From positions 267,674 through 331,673 of the forward strand of contig NW_004451655.1 of assembly GCF_000321225.1 (NCBI RefSeq): a DNA stretch of 64,000 bases, written 5' to 3'. The notes under the pieces were generated by a model that was given only the letters and a program-made list of their open reading frames with translations, did no database searches and had not been told where the DNA came from. The DNA is from Odobenus rosmarus divergens. Taxonomy: Eukaryota; Chordata; Mammalia; Carnivora; Odobenidae. Shown here piece after piece: positions 12,891-24,854 of the stretch. Position 1 is the first letter of the stretch, and each line of letters starts with the position of its first letter. A program made the position numbers and the translations under genes.

Positions 12891-13194
12891 TTTCCTTATA
12901 AAAGTAAGGAAGGTGGGTTTGATGGGTGGATTTGAGGGGTCAACAAAACTTCCAGTTAAAATAAGACTACATAATCAGGACTGCTTTATTCCGCTTTCTC
13001 ACACAATGGCATTTTGAGATTCTGCTATCTTCCCATATGGAGACATGCTATACTAAAAAAGTGTAAAATTCTTAACTGTACTCATAATGTATCTTTAAAG
13101 AAGACACAATATTTTGGGGTCTTAATGAGTTGCATTTGGTATGACATCTCTGAATGCTCATGCTTACATCTATGTATGTATGTATGAAGAGGAT

Positions 13195-13345
13195 CTATGT
13201 TATGTAATGATGATCATTATAGTTTAACTCCATTAGGCACAACTACTGTGATATGCCAGGCAATATTATAAACATTTTTTTATTCTACAAATATGGCAAT
13301 GGAGAAAGATAGTAATAACTTACCTGAAGTTGTGATTATTACATT
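13195..13345 (+). mobile_element. MIR SINE fragment
   Basis: The order 'aactactgtgatatgccaggc...', 'ttataaacattttt', then 'acctgaagttgtg' follows the MIR core. Heavily decayed. Confidence 0.5.
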
Positions 13346-14173
13346 GTATTACTACATTTCTACCAGTTACTAAAATCTCATAATTAAAATCCTTGTGTAT
13401 AGAGGAAATCAGCTATCAAAATAAAAATGACTTTTGATCAGTCTTCCACAAATGAAGCAGAATCTGCTTCAGTCCTGTGTTATGGAAAGCCATTAACCTA
13501 TTGCTCTTCTGAAAATGCAAATTTTTATTTCTAGAAAAATAGTAAAGAAGGCAGATTATGAGATACCAAAAAAAAAAGCAAAAAGAAAATTTTTAATAGG
13601 GAAAAATAGCAAAATTGGTATGGAAAGTACAATGGTGATATAAACAAGATAAATAATAACATGGTTCTACCATCAGTCCCAGGCTTTGCTTTAAGGACTA
13701 TTTACCATGAGTCATAATTTCTTCTCTGTAGAATGCTTTAAAATGCATATTCTAAATTGGAAAAAATGCTGAAATCTATGAGTTTAGCTGCTTTAATATC
13801 TGCTGCTTCATTTAACTTAATTTTAAGTTTGTCCTCTGTAAGTGAAATTGATCAAATTTAAGCACATCAGCACTTATTAATTATCTTGTGATAATAGGTA
13901 GTAACTAATAAACACATCATTAATGAGCAAACTCTGTTGGGTGAAAGAAAACAATGATCTTGACAAATCCTTTATAAGGAATTCTAGATATGTCACCTTC
14001 CTCGTGTTCTAACTGAAGTATCACTCAATAACTATTTATTTTTTATTATTACATACCATTCGTGCCTTCATCCTTCATTATTTTCTCAAACAAGGAAACA
14101 ACATAACTTCATGGGAGTGTAAGCATTCCCATAACTGAAAAGGCCCATGGCTCTTTTCTTATTAATGGAAAAG
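13346..14173. other. Unassigned
   Basis: No gene, RNA or repeat family recognised. Confidence 0.4.
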
Positions 14174-14184
14174 AATTAATTGCT

Positions 14185-14379
14185 GGGGCGCCTGGGTGGC
14201 TCAGTCGTTGAGCATCTGCCTTCGGCTCAGGTCATGATCCCGGGGTCCTGGGATCGAGCCCCGCATCGGGCTCCCTGCAATGCGGGAAGCCTGCTTCTCC
14301 CTCTCCTACTCCCCCCCTGTTTGTGTTCCCTCTCTCGCTGTGTCTCGCTGTCAAATAAATAAATAAAATATTAAAAAAA
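14185..14379 (+). mobile_element. Young carnivore SINE
   Basis: Near-intact copy with head ggggcgcctgggtggctcag, core, CT-rich middle and tail tcaaataaataaataaaa. Exact 11 bp target-site duplication aattaattgct at 14174-14184 and 14380-14390. One of the least diverged copies in the window. Confidence 0.97.
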
Positions 14380-14390
14380 AATTAATTGCT

Positions 14391-15579
14391 GTCAGTTAAT
14401 TTAATTATGTTGAATTTAGCTAGAAAAGTCTCATTGTACCTTAATGTTGTGACAAGAAACAGTTCCCACTATGTATCATATCTTTTTCCATTACAAAACT
14501 GACTACATAATTAGAGATATTACACTTGGTGAGAAATGATATACTTAAAATATTCTGTGAGGTTTTTGAAGAGAAATAACTGTGCAAATAGATTTTAAAA
14601 AATAATACATCAATTTATACCAAGGAAAACATTTATTAACATGATAAAAGCTTTTTATTATCTATCTATCTATACATCTATCTATGTATTATATCTCTAT
14701 AAACCATACTTTACTGTAGTTCTTCACTGGCCTTGTACAGCCTAATTGTCTGACAAATCACTGCTATTAAATAAAATTAAAACAGGATGAGATCCAGACG
14801 ATCTTGAAGCTTCATTAAATTACACATTCACATTTGATGTACAAAGAAGCAAATGTAGACAGGCTTTATTTATTTATTTATTTTTAAATTACTAAGGGTG
14901 GAAGAGATCCAGCGTTAGATGAGAGAAGAAATAAATTTAAATTTCTCTGTATAACAAGAAAACAGATACACAGATAGAATGTATAATTGAATGCATTGAC
15001 CTCTCCTCTCTGTCTTTTTAAGTGTCAAAGTCTGTCCTTAACCTCTGCTTCCAAGGCTCTTTTTAAAACTGTTTTTTTGTCTCTAAGTCCATGAGTATTC
15101 TCGAATAGCCCCAAACCTTTACCTGACAATATAGAAATGGAGATGTAAGATCAAAAGCATGAATTTTACGTTTCTAATTCTGTACTTTGGAATTGGTTAA
15201 AAAGAATTCTTTCTTGTCTTTGGAGAAGATAGATTTTACATCTGTCTCCACATAAGGCAGTAGAGGTTCTTTCCTTTTGTTTTGATCCCCACCCCCCCCA
15301 CATGGATCTGATTCTCCAAATCCCTTGATTCTGGGAATATTTAATTTCTGAAAATAAAATATAATCTGGGTGAACAGCAGGCAAGGAAGAAGATAAAAAT
15401 TCCATCTGTGTGAGGATTACATCTTTCTGGTCTGACCAGGGACAGCATGTACATGTTTAATCAAGTATTTTTTTAAGAAATCTATGTTGTTATCTCACTT
15501 CCCTCTTTCAAAACACTAGGAGAGCTTACATAATCCGTGTATTCTTCCAGGAAGGCTTGCTCTTTGGGCGCCTATTATT
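14391..15579. other. Unassigned
   Basis: Contains a short tatc/atct tetranucleotide tract (14657-14686) and a (TTTA)n stretch (about 14866-14885). The 79-codon minus-strand frame at 15166-15405 has no recognisable domain. Confidence 0.4.
14657..14686 (+). repeat. (TATC)n microsatellite, imperfect
   Basis: About seven tetranucleotide units with one acat interruption. Confidence 0.8.
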
Positions 15580-15800
15580 TAAGTGAGAAAACACTCTCCA
15601 GGAGATGTAGAAATAGATGAGACATGCTCTCTGACCTTAAGATTTTTAATAGAGAAACTGAAAGTAAAATAAACCCGAGGCAGTGTTAGAGAAGGGATCA
15701 AGCAGAGAGCTAAGCATGGGCTGAGAGTATTGGAGTGGGAGCTGTTGGTTCAGGCTTTGAGGACCAGGGAAGGTCCTTCTGTCATAGGTAACATATTCCC
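15580..15800 (-). mobile_element. L2-like fragment, antisense
   Basis: 'agatgagacatgctctctgaccttaag', 'agagaaactgaaagtaaa' and 'gaccagggaaggtccttctg' appear in the order of the reverse-complement L2 3' region. Diverged; boundaries approximate. Confidence 0.5.
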
Positions 15801-15949
15801 GAGAAAGAGGTCAGTTACCACAGGAGGACAGGGAGGAAGAATCCCTTACCAGATTTAGAGAATTGCATAAGGAATGTATTACTGAATTTGGTTTCCATCT
15901 TTTGATCACCATTTTGGATTGTTCACAATGTATTTCACCTGCTAATTTA

Positions 15950-16155
15950 CAAGTAGATGGTCCCACCTAGTCATCCCAGCTTCTCTGGAAGTTGGTTGTC
16001 TTTATCCCCACTTTGCAAAGATGTGAAAGATCCATTTGTCTTAAGTAAACTGCCTGTTACCAACTAATGTTGGTTAACTAATGTAAAAAGACTGGTGATG
16101 GAAATCAGATCTTCTACTCCCAAATCCGTTCTTTCAAACATCACACTGCCGCCTG
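15950..16155 (+). mobile_element. MIR SINE
   Basis: 'tatccccactttgcaaagatg', 'cttaagtaaactgcctg', 'atcagatcttctactcccaaat' and a terminal 'catcacactgcc' reproduce the second half of MIR in order. Confidence 0.6.
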
Positions 16156-16739
16156 ATACTAAGAACTTTTGAGGTAGACCATTGGCATTATTTGTTCATT
16201 GGCTGTGCAAGTAAAACACTGAAAGCAGAAGTCATCAGTAAGTGTGGATCACATGGATGAGAAAATCTTCATTTTGGCTTTCCTCTGTACATCTTAAAAT
16301 CCATTTCAAATGGTAAATATAATTGTATTTTGTAAGACTTTTTTTGCCACGCTCAATATTTTTTAATCACAAGATGAATGGCAATATTTTTTAAGTAAAA
16401 AAAAATGGAATATTGCCAGAAATCCAAAAGGCCCCACATGTACCATTCTGATTGCTATAACTTCCACCTTCTCCAAAATGTACTCACTATCTTGATTGCT
16501 AGGATAATCATTTCCTTGCTTTCTGTTACTAGATTTACCATATAAGAATAAATCCTTAAACTACTACAAATCAGTTTTCTATTTATAAAAATTTTACATA
16601 ACAAAACCAGCCATCATGCTCTTTCATGCACATTTCATTCTCTTATTACATTTGTAAGACTTATCCACATTGTTGTAAGTAGGTACATTTCCTTCCTTTT
16701 CATTGATCTTTGCTGCTTTGTTAATTGAATAAATCACAA
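16156..16739. other. Unassigned
   Basis: AT-rich; nothing recognised. Confidence 0.4.
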
Positions 16740-17200
16740 TTTAGTTACTCACTCTTTTTTTGTAGCTTTACTGAGGTATAATATTCATCCTACTCTTGAT
16801 GTACATATGAATAGCTCCTATTTTTAGTTATTAAAAACAGTGCTGCTATGAATATTTCCATAGATGTCTTCTGGTTACCTTGTGAATGCATTCTGTTGGA
16901 TATATACCAAGAAGGTAGACTGATGCATCATGGAGTATTGATACTTTCAGTGACAATAAACAATCGAAAACCTTTACTGAGGTGTTTATAACAATTTCTT
17001 CTCTTGCCAGCAGTTCTCTTTGCTTTACAACACTTGGTATCAATAGACATTTTGATCTTCAACCTTCTGGTTGGTATCTAGTATTACCTCTTTGTGTTGT
17101 CTCATTGAATTCACAGTTATCTTCACTACTAATGAGGTGGAACATCATTCTTTTTATGGTTATTCTCTTTTCAAGCTCCATCTCCAAATTCATTCTCTGA
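16740..17200 (-). mobile_element. Ancient L1 (L1M class) 3' fragment
   Basis: Antisense L1 landmarks in order: 'aaaaacagtgctgctatgaat', 'gttggatatataccaagaag', 'cttgccagcag...acaacacttggtat', and 'actaatgaggtggaacatc'. These are the reverse complement of the last part of ORF2. The small frames at 16846-17200 belong to it. Confidence 0.7.
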
Positions 17201-17989
17201 CTTTTTCTGTCCTGTTTAAGCTACTAGAAGTTTGACTTTTATGGACTGCAACTCTATACATTTTGGGATTTAAATATCTGGTTGGATTTTGCTAAGAATA
17301 GAGCTTATTAGAAGATAGAAGTGACTGTGGAACAAGAACTTAAGGTAGTTACTTCCTCCTCTGGCATTGCCAATGTTCTATGGTCACACCTCCTATTCAG
17401 TGGCTTCTTTTCTAGACTTCACAGTCTTTTCATGCTCTGACAGAGTTGTCCTTTGCTCTTCCCTCTCAGGTTGGTGAATGCATTTTGCTCTTAGTCTTGA
17501 GCATTTTCCCATCCCTATGTTTAGGAAATACCTCTGTAAATAATCACTTCCTCTAACTCTCATCAGTTACACATTTTAGTATACCATCTACTTTCTGCTG
17601 TATCCCAAGTGATACAGTCATTGGCACCAGAAGGCAGACCTTCAAAGTGGGTTAGTTAATTTTTTGAAGAGTGTGTTTGTAGCTTCCTTGTTGAGTAGAA
17701 AAAGAACCATTGTAATTTGCAAGTGCAGTGACATACATTTTTGTTTTCAAATTATCAGTTGTGTCATGAGATGGACTAACTGTGAAGGTTAAGGTATTGG
17801 AGCATAATGTACCTGAAATAATTAGTAGCTCTGGCAACAATAGCGATTACAATAATTATAGTGTGAGATGACAATTTATGACTTCCCAGAGATACACAAA
17901 GAGAAAAAGTTCAGTTTAGGCATTGAACTCCCATCTAAGGAAGGCATAGAGAATCAGAAGTTTCCTGGGGAGGGTTTAAAAATTTTTCC
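17201..17989. other. Unassigned
   Basis: No gene or repeat family recognised; ends at the poly(T) bordering the L1 3' end. Confidence 0.4.
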
Positions 17990-18031
17990 TTTTTTTTTTT
18001 TTTAACACATCCATCACCTCACATATTTACC

Positions 18032-18072
<41 letters not shown>
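18032..18072 (+). repeat. Composite (GT)n(GA)n microsatellite in L1 3' UTR
   Basis: About nine GT units run directly into eleven GA units where other L1 copies have a short 'ttacc...gtgagaac' stretch. Confidence 0.95.
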
Positions 18073-18073
<1 letters not shown>

Positions 18074-18264
18074 ACATTTAAATTCTGCTCTCTTAGCACA
18101 TTTCAGCTATACAATATAGTATTATCTACAGTCACTATGTTGTGCATAATTCCTCAGATCTTATTCATGTGATACTGAAAGTTTATTCCCTTTTACCAAC
18201 CTATTTCCCCCACCTTCAAGCTGCCCCTGGCAATCACTTTCCTGCTCTCTATGAGTTGTACTAG

Positions 18265-19340
18265 TTAGTTTTTGATTCCACATACAGTTGAATCCTTGAA
18301 GAATTTGTCTTTTTCTGTCAGAATTATTTCGTTTAATATAATTCCCTCCTGTTTAATCCATGTTGTTGCAAATGACAGGATTTTCCTTTTTTTAAGGCTG
18401 AATAATATTTCACTGTTTACATACACTATATTTTCTCGATCCATTCCTCCACTGATGGACATTGATGTAGTTTCCATATTTTGGCTGTTGTAGTTTCCAT
18501 ATTTGGCTGCAATGAATATGGGAGCAGAGATATATCTTTGAAATAATGGTTTTGTTAACTTTGGATATATACCCAGAAGTGGGAATGCCAGATCATATGG
18601 TAGTTTTATCTTTAATTTCTCAAGGAATCTCCACACTGTTTTCCATAGTGACTATATCAGTTTACATTCCTACCAACAGTATACCAGTTCACAAGGGTTC
18701 CCTTTACTCCAAAACCTCACCAGTATTTGTAATCTTTTTTGTCTTTTTGATAATAGCCATCTTAACATGCATGAGGTGATACCTCATTGTGGTTTTGATT
18801 TGCATTTTCCTGACAATTAGTGATATTGAGCACCTTTACCTGTACCTGTTCTCCATTTGTATGTCTTCTTTGGAGAAATGTCTATTCAGGTCCTTTGCCC
18901 ATTTTCAATTTTTTAAAAATAAAAAAAGTATATTCCATGTGTGTTTTGGATATTAACCACTTATCAGGTATGTGTTTTGCAAATATTTTCTCCCATTTTA
19001 TAAGTTGTATTTTCATTCCTTTGCTTGTTTCCTTTGGTGAGTAGAAACTTTTTAGTTTGATGTAGTCCCACTTGTTTATTTTTGCTTTTGGTGTCAAATC
19101 CAAGACATCATTGCCAAGAATGATGTCGAGGAGCTTACCCCTTATATTTTCCTTTAGGAATTTTATGGTTTCCAGCCTTATGTTCAAGTCTTCAATCCAT
19201 TTTGTGTTGATTTTTCTGTATGGTGTAGGATCGAAGTTGAGTTTCATTCTTTGGCATGTGGCAATCCAGTTTCCTCACACCATTTATTGAAGAAACTGTC
19301 CTTTCTCCATTGTATAGTGTTGTCTCCTTTGTCAAAAACT
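18265..19340 (-). pseudogene. L1 ORF2 C-terminal remnant (non-functional)
   Basis: Two open pieces (18265-18636, 123 codons; 18882-19247, 121 codons) in different frames encode the region after the reverse transcriptase domain. The first includes GIYPKLTKPLFQRYISAP; the second ends in a divergent frame after KWEKIFAKHIPDK. Intact ORF2p is about 1,275 residues with endonuclease and reverse transcriptase domains, both absent here. It cannot support retrotransposition. Confidence 0.85.
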
Positions 19341-19349
19341 AATTGTCCT

Positions 19350-19546
19350 GGGGCGCCTGGGTGGCTCAGTTGGTTAAGCAACTGCCTTCGGCTCAGGTCA
19401 TGATCCTGGAGTCCCGGGATCCAGTCCCGCATCAGGCTCCCTGCTCAGCAGGGAGTCTGCTTCTCCCTCTGACCCTCTTCCCTCTCATGTGCTCTCTCTC
19501 TCTCTCATTCTCTCTGTCTCAAATAAATAAATAAAATCTTAAAAAA
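19350..19546 (+). mobile_element. Young carnivore SINE nested in L1
   Basis: Head ggggcgcctgggtggctcag, full core and tail aaataaataaataaaatctt plus A10. Target-site duplication aaaaactaattgtcc at 19334-19348 and 19547-19561 (one mismatch). It lies antisense to the L1 at a site homologous to another SINE insertion at 49465 (see findings). Confidence 0.97.
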
Positions 19547-19665
19547 AAAACCTAATTGTCCATCTATACATGAGTTTATATTTAATCAGTTCCATTGATC
19601 TATGTGTCTTTTATGCTAATACTAAAATATTTTGATTATGTAAGATACTTTAAACATATGTTAAT

Positions 19666-20257
19666 GCTCTTTTTAGTTTATACACTCCATGCTGTTGTTA
19701 AGAAAAACTTCTGAAAAGGAAAGGTTAATTAGTATGAAACACATCAGGATGGTTGACTCTTCCGTTGTAATAACTATTTTTTCATGTGGAAAGATCCCAA
19801 GGAATCTTAATTATCATTATTTTTATCATGATTTAAATTAGAACTACTTCTATTGAATAGTGTGGAGGTGTTTTAACATATATACAAATATTCCCTTTTA
19901 CTTATTGCTGGCTTTATAGTGCTATATGTGAAAATGTAAGGCAAATAAAGCTAATTTTTTAGTTGGAAAAATTTTCAATGGTAATTTGTCAAAACCCCAA
20001 CTGTTTATGAATCTACTACATTTACTGGCAGAAGAGTTATTCACACCTCAAGTTGTTCAAGGCCATGGTATAGTCAAAGCTTAGTCTAATGTTTTTCAAG
20101 ATAGATTTTAAGTTTTAAAGGATGAGTATAATATCTTTTCATGGCATGTTCTTAATGTAAGCATACAAAAGTAAATAATATCTTAAACTTTGGAAGTAGT
20201 CATACTTTTAATAGAGCTACTGACTATATAATTTTTAATGGTAAATTGCTTAAAATT
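19666..20257. other. Unassigned
   Basis: AT-rich; no gene or repeat family recognised. Confidence 0.4.
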
Positions 20258-20267
20258 AAAAATAATC

Positions 20268-20573
20268 TGCTGGAGTGGAGGGGGGTAGGAGGGATGGGGT
20301 GGCTGGGGGATGGACACTGGGGAGGGTATGTGCTATGGTGAGCACTGTGACTTGTGTAAGACTGATGAACCACAGACTTGTACCCCTGAAACAGATAATA
20401 CATTACATGTTAATTAAAAAAAAAAAAGGCGCATGAACAACCTTATGTCTGACTCTGCATAGGAACCGTTCCATTCACCCTTGCTCAGGGAGTCATGGCT
20501 TTGGAAGTTATTCCCCATGATGTCCTTATTTGCTGCAAATAAAGTTGCCTTTGTGTGACCAAAAAAAAAAAAA
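20268..20573 (+). mobile_element. 5'-truncated L1 insertion with 3' transduced segment
   Basis: The carnivore L1 3' UTR end (20268-20415) carries a first poly(A) at 20416-20427. A 133 bp non-L1 segment follows (20428-20560) with a polyadenylation signal AATAAA at 20538-20543, then a second poly(A) at 20561-20573. The target-site duplication aaaaataatc lies at 20258-20267 and again at 20575-20584, outside both poly(A) tracts, so everything between them arrived in one event. The bottom-strand cut site reads ttttt/aa, matching the L1 endonuclease preference. Confidence 0.85.
20428..20560 (+). other. 133 bp transduced 3' flank (source locus unknown)
   Basis: Non-L1 sequence between two poly(A) tracts, with AATAAA 17 nt before the cleavage point. 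It probably derives from DNA downstream of a source L1 whose own poly(A) signal was bypassed. The text around ttgctgcaaataaagttgcc also resembles the R/U5 part of a retroviral LTR, so the downstream signal may have been an LTR; this is inference. Confidence 0.6.
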
Positions 20574-20584
20574 TAAAAATAATC

Positions 20585-21519
20585 AAATAAATTCTTGTGT
20601 GTAAAAATCAGTAACCAAATAAAGTCAAACTAAACCAACAACAAAAATAACCAGGCCCTCTGAACACAGTTCATTTTTGGACAATTTGTCTGTTCCTTCA
20701 CATGCCTTATATCTTATGTTTTTGGCTATTTATATTTATTAATAGTTCATTGAAAAGTATTAGTCTGGTTTGTTTATCATTTCTTGATAACAAATAGAGA
20801 TGCTAATGTTTTTAATATAATCTCAGTTTTAATATTCATGGTACTGATGGAAGAAATTTAACTTTTATGTCTAAACATTATTGTTTACAAGAAATCAAAT
20901 GATGCCAAAAAAATAGCAGTGATTTTGTCATTTAAAAAAATAATGTATTCTAAAAAAAAATAATGTATTCTTGGTAAATTAATACTTTCAATTCAGGATA
21001 GAATTTTATCAACTAGTTATAGGTTGTTGTGACAATTAGAAAAATTTCTTATTGTAGAACATATTCTTATCACAATATAGGGAAGAGTTTTTCTAAATAC
21101 AATATACAGAAATAAATAATATATTGAAAATAAATACATCAAGAGATACTCCTCACAGTCAAGTAGATATTTAAGGGCAAAGCAGAAAATTAAAATTGGT
21201 TGTATAAGATTTAAATTCCAATATACTGTAGATTACTAAAAATATCAAACTTTACCTCAACTAGGTACTGTCATTGAATGGAGTCAATGCAAGCCAATAA
21301 TGTTGAATAAGACTTAAAACAATGGACAGTTTATAAGACAGAATAAAGATCTAGAAAGGTAGGGGAAGAGGGTTCAGTCCAGTTATGAGACAAAATAAGT
21401 CAGAGCCCTATTGCCAGATCAAATATATATTTTTAGTTAATAAGGCCTTGGACACAAAGATGAAAAGGAAAAGTACTTGATAAAGTACAATTAGGAACCA
21501 GGAGAAGTATGTTTTAGTT
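20585..21519. other. Unassigned
   Basis: AT-rich. Holds an 18-19 bp A-rich unit ending taatgtattct duplicated at about 20934-20971. No gene recognised. Confidence 0.4.
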
Positions 21520-21720
21520 TTAATTCTGTAGCAAGTCACTCTGGAAAAAGATGTCCTTGATATTCCTGTGCTTCATTTTCTACACCTGCTCACTAGGAAG
21601 AAAACTCCCACCCTAAGTCACTAACTGTCTTGATTATTTTGAAGATTACGTTAGATAATGCATGTGAAAGTGCCTGGTGAACCACAATGTGCTATACACA
21701 TATTTCACCATTATTAAGAA
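21520..21720 (-). mobile_element. MIR SINE, antisense
   Basis: 'gcaagtcactctgg', 'gtgcttcattttctaca', 'agataatgcatgtgaaagtgcctgg' and a terminal 'caccattattaag' follow the reverse-complement MIR order. Confidence 0.6.
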
Positions 21721-23224
21721 ATGCTACTGTGTTACTCAGAGGCTACCTTTCTGAATTCTAAGTTTAAATATCACTCACCAACTATGGATAAAGGCACTAT
21801 TATGCCAAAACATGATAGCTAATTACATAAATTTATTCAACCATGAAATTACTTTGTTAATACATAAAGGAACAGATTTGTTATAAGTGTTCTTGCAAAT
21901 GAATTCATCTGTGTAAATAGTAACCTTCATAGGACACTTCATTTTCTTTCTTTCTTTATTCTTTTCCTAATAAAATAATATTTGCAGATATAACTCTCTT
22001 TATCACTTGTAAACACAATAAGATTCATCTAATTTCACACCCATGGTCAAGGGCAATAATGTTGAAACATGACACTATTAATGCAGAACATAAGTAAAGA
22101 ATGTAAATTGTTTTTGTGGCTTGAATAGTTATTTTTCTTGTGTTTAAATTACTAATACCAAACCATTAATGTGAAAAAAAAAGATATTAGTGTGCTGATC
22201 TTTTTAACCTAACATATTCTCTTGGATCTTTCTTTGACTTATTTTAATTTCTTCCTTGCCTCAATGGAATACGTTTATGTGCCTGAAACCTTTTTAAAAT
22301 TACAAATAATGTTTAGATACACCATCCAGAATGTGGGATGTGCAACACAAATCAATTTTGAGAGTTTTCATTTACATTTAAGAAAGTCAGCTATAATTAA
22401 ATCCTTCACTTTTACTTGGTGGTCCTTGTGTCTTTGCTTCCCCATGGAAACTGCAATTCTTCAGATAATGTGTTTTTTTTTTTAATTGAAGTATAGTTGA
22501 CAAACAATGTTTATTTTTAAAACTAAAACATTTTAATGTCCTATAACAGTCTTTGGAAATTATGAGATAGCAACGAAGCATAATAAAAAAGGGAAATGTT
22601 ATCTTAGTTTTGTACAAATCATCATCTGTCACAGATAGTGCAATCTCTCCATCATCTTCATGGGTTGGAATTTGTTTCTATCAGTTTATTAGTATCTATT
22701 GAGTAATGTGTGTATTCCATGATAGGCAATGATGAGAAAATAATAATATTTCCTTTCAAAGATGTAATGAGTTTACAGAAACAATGAACATATTCAGTGA
22801 CTAATAGGAAGCAATAGGTACATAAGCATTAGATTCTCTGGAGAAAACATAAGAAAGAAATGTAGACAATCAGAATAAAGGGCTAATATACACTTGGGGG
22901 TTCTGGCTCTGTGAATCAGTTGGAGTCTGGGAGGGGGGTAGCATTTGACAAATACTGCAGAAGGGCTCCAGTCTGTTCCCACAGAGGGGGAAACAAGCAG
23001 AGATGATGACAGCTAAGGGCAGAACTTCTGATCAGCAAGGAGTAAGTAATGAATATATGTGTAAATGTAAGGTATTAAGGGGTACCAGTGTTGAGACTTT
23101 GAGACACTAGAAACCTTGACATGGTCATCACATATTTGTTGGCAGGGGACATGGAAATGAAAGTTGCGGTAAAGGTGTAGGGTTTGCAAGCATGTGCACG
23201 CTCCTCCTCATCACTGTACTCACA
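21721..23224. other. Mostly unassigned
   Basis: Includes a 38 bp L1 3' UTR scrap (22473-22510). The part at about 22680-22930 faintly resembles antisense L2. No supported gene. Confidence 0.4.
22473..22510 (-). mobile_element. L1 3' UTR scrap
   Basis: T11 followed by aattgaagtatagttgacaa, the reverse complement of a common L1 3' terminus. Only 38 bp long. Confidence 0.55.
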
Positions 23225-23440
23225 CAAGAAGTGATAGTTACTGAATTTCAATTATCCAAGCACTGTTTGAAGTACTGCCGTGTCCTGTCTTATTTAGTGT
23301 TCTTTAGGATTCAACTCCATGAAAGAAATACTAAGCATTACTTCCTCCCACAGATGGAAAAGAACTAGGAAGGTTATGTAAATTGCCCATAGTCACAGGA
23401 TTAGTCAGTGGTCTGTCCTCATAGGAACTTAGAGCTCATT
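23225..23440 (+). mobile_element. MIR SINE
   Basis: Text in MIR order: 'atagttactgaatttcaatta', 'aagcactgtttgaag', 'ttcctcccacagatggaaaag', 'ggttatgtaaattgccca', 'agtcacaggattagtcagtgg'. Confidence 0.65.
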
Positions 23441-23719
23441 GAATTGGAGGAGGAACCCTACTAAGTTGGTGATGGCCACATCCATGAGTACTTTTTAGAT
23501 AATTTTAAATATTGATATCTTGATAAGAATTTTATAATATTGATTGAATATTTAAAAAAATGTTTAAAAGTGTATGGGTGGGGATAGCATAATCATATTT
23601 AAACTGATTAAAATACAGTAAATAATTATTAAAGAATACCCATTGTCCTGAAAAAGGAGACAGAATAATAGAAATCTTAGAAGTGACCTGGGTCTCTATA
23701 TGAGTATTTACCATATATA

Positions 23720-24520
23720 AAGATGGTCTTTTTTATGTAGGAAAGAAAGAAAGAATATTCTTAGGAAAACTGGTGATTTTAGAATGATTAAAAGTAACAA
23801 TGATGTTATATTCCAATTCTCACAACATGTACCAAATTAAAATTAAATCCAAAAACTCTAAGAATTGTTCTTTCAATGATAAAATCTCATGAGAACTAGA
23901 AGAATATATAAAAATACATCTAGAGTAAAAGGCAGGGGGTTATAAGCATAAAACGATGTAAGATATCATAAAGGAAAACAAAACTTTGACATGAAAAATT
24001 CGTAACAAAGAAAATAGTATACTTTCAAATAAAATGAGAAAAAAGGGACAAATTAGGATAAATATCTTTAAGGTATTGGAAATATAAGGGTCAAGGTCAT
24101 AAGATACTCGTAATTTCCCAAGTCAAGAATAAGACTTGAAAACTAGAAAACAATAATACACCAATAACAGTGAACAACATATGAAAGCAAATTTTTCAGA
24201 TTCAAGCCACCATTACTAAAACTTTTGCAAACTCACTAATATATGAAGATATGCTAAATAAAAAAATCCACAAAGTACAGTGTTATTGATTAATCAGATA
24301 ACATATGAAAAAAAGATAACATAAACAAGAATAATTTTAAAAAGCACTACTCAGAAATTAGATAAAATCATATTATGAGGCAATGTGAAAATATTAAAAA
24401 GAATCATTTACATGTTTATAACCATTGAGCTATTATTTATGCTTCTAAGATTTATCCTGAGGAAATTATCGGAAATATACACAAATACATTAATTTTCTT
24501 TATCTATTCACAACATCCCA
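23720..24520 (+). mobile_element. Ancient L1 (L1M class) ORF2 3' region
   Basis: 'caaattaggataaatatcttt', 'aaaactagaaaacaataatac' and especially 'cttctaagatttatcctgagg' correspond to the sense strand of old L1 ORF2 ends. No frame survives. Boundaries are approximate. Confidence 0.55.
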
Positions 24521-24596
24521 TTTTTACAAACAATCTTATTAGGGAAAAATGAATAAATACATGAGAATGTTAACATTAATATTTCTTTCTTTTTCA

Positions 24597-24781
24597 AATT
24601 TTATTTATTTATTTGACAGAGAGAGACAGAGCGAGAGAGGGAACAGAAGCAAGGGGAGCGGGGGAGGGAGAAGCAAGCTTCCCGTGGAGCAGGGAGCCCG
24701 ATGCGGGCTCCATCCCAGGACCCTGGGATCATGACCTGAGCCGAAGGCAGACAGTTAAGGACTGTGCCACCCAAGTGCCCC
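24597..24781 (-). mobile_element. Carnivore SINE, antisense
   Basis: Starts with ttttatttatttatttgaca (reverse-complement tail) and ends with 'gccacccaagtgcccc' (reverse-complement head). Flanks 'taacattaatatttct' (24571) and 'taacaatatttct' (about 24786) look like an eroded target-site duplication. The 105-codon minus frame over it is SINE-derived. Confidence 0.92.
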
Positions 24782-24854
24782 AATTTAACAATATTTCTGA
24801 GTGAGGAAATTATAGGTATTTTCATGAGCAAATTTCCTTGTATAGTAGTATAAA

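Larger units (their letters stand above)
17990..19665 (-). mobile_element. L1 ORF2 3' part and 3' UTR, antisense, split by a SINE
   Basis: A minus-strand L1. A T-run (17990-18003) marks the 3' side, followed by the 3' UTR (acacatccatcacctcacat...), then ORF2 up to about 19665, where it is 5'-truncated. The translated remnants MWRFLEKLKIKLPYD and KINKWDYIKLKSFYSPKETS are hallmark L1 ORF2p C-terminal text. A carnivore SINE lies inside at 19350-19546. Intermediate age: frames are broken but long stretches are readable. Confidence 0.9.

Noticed and set aside
14185..14260. tRNA-like heads of the SINEs as possible tRNA genes
   Set aside because: They carry A- and B-box-like text but lack an acceptor stem that closes and continue into SINE body and tail.
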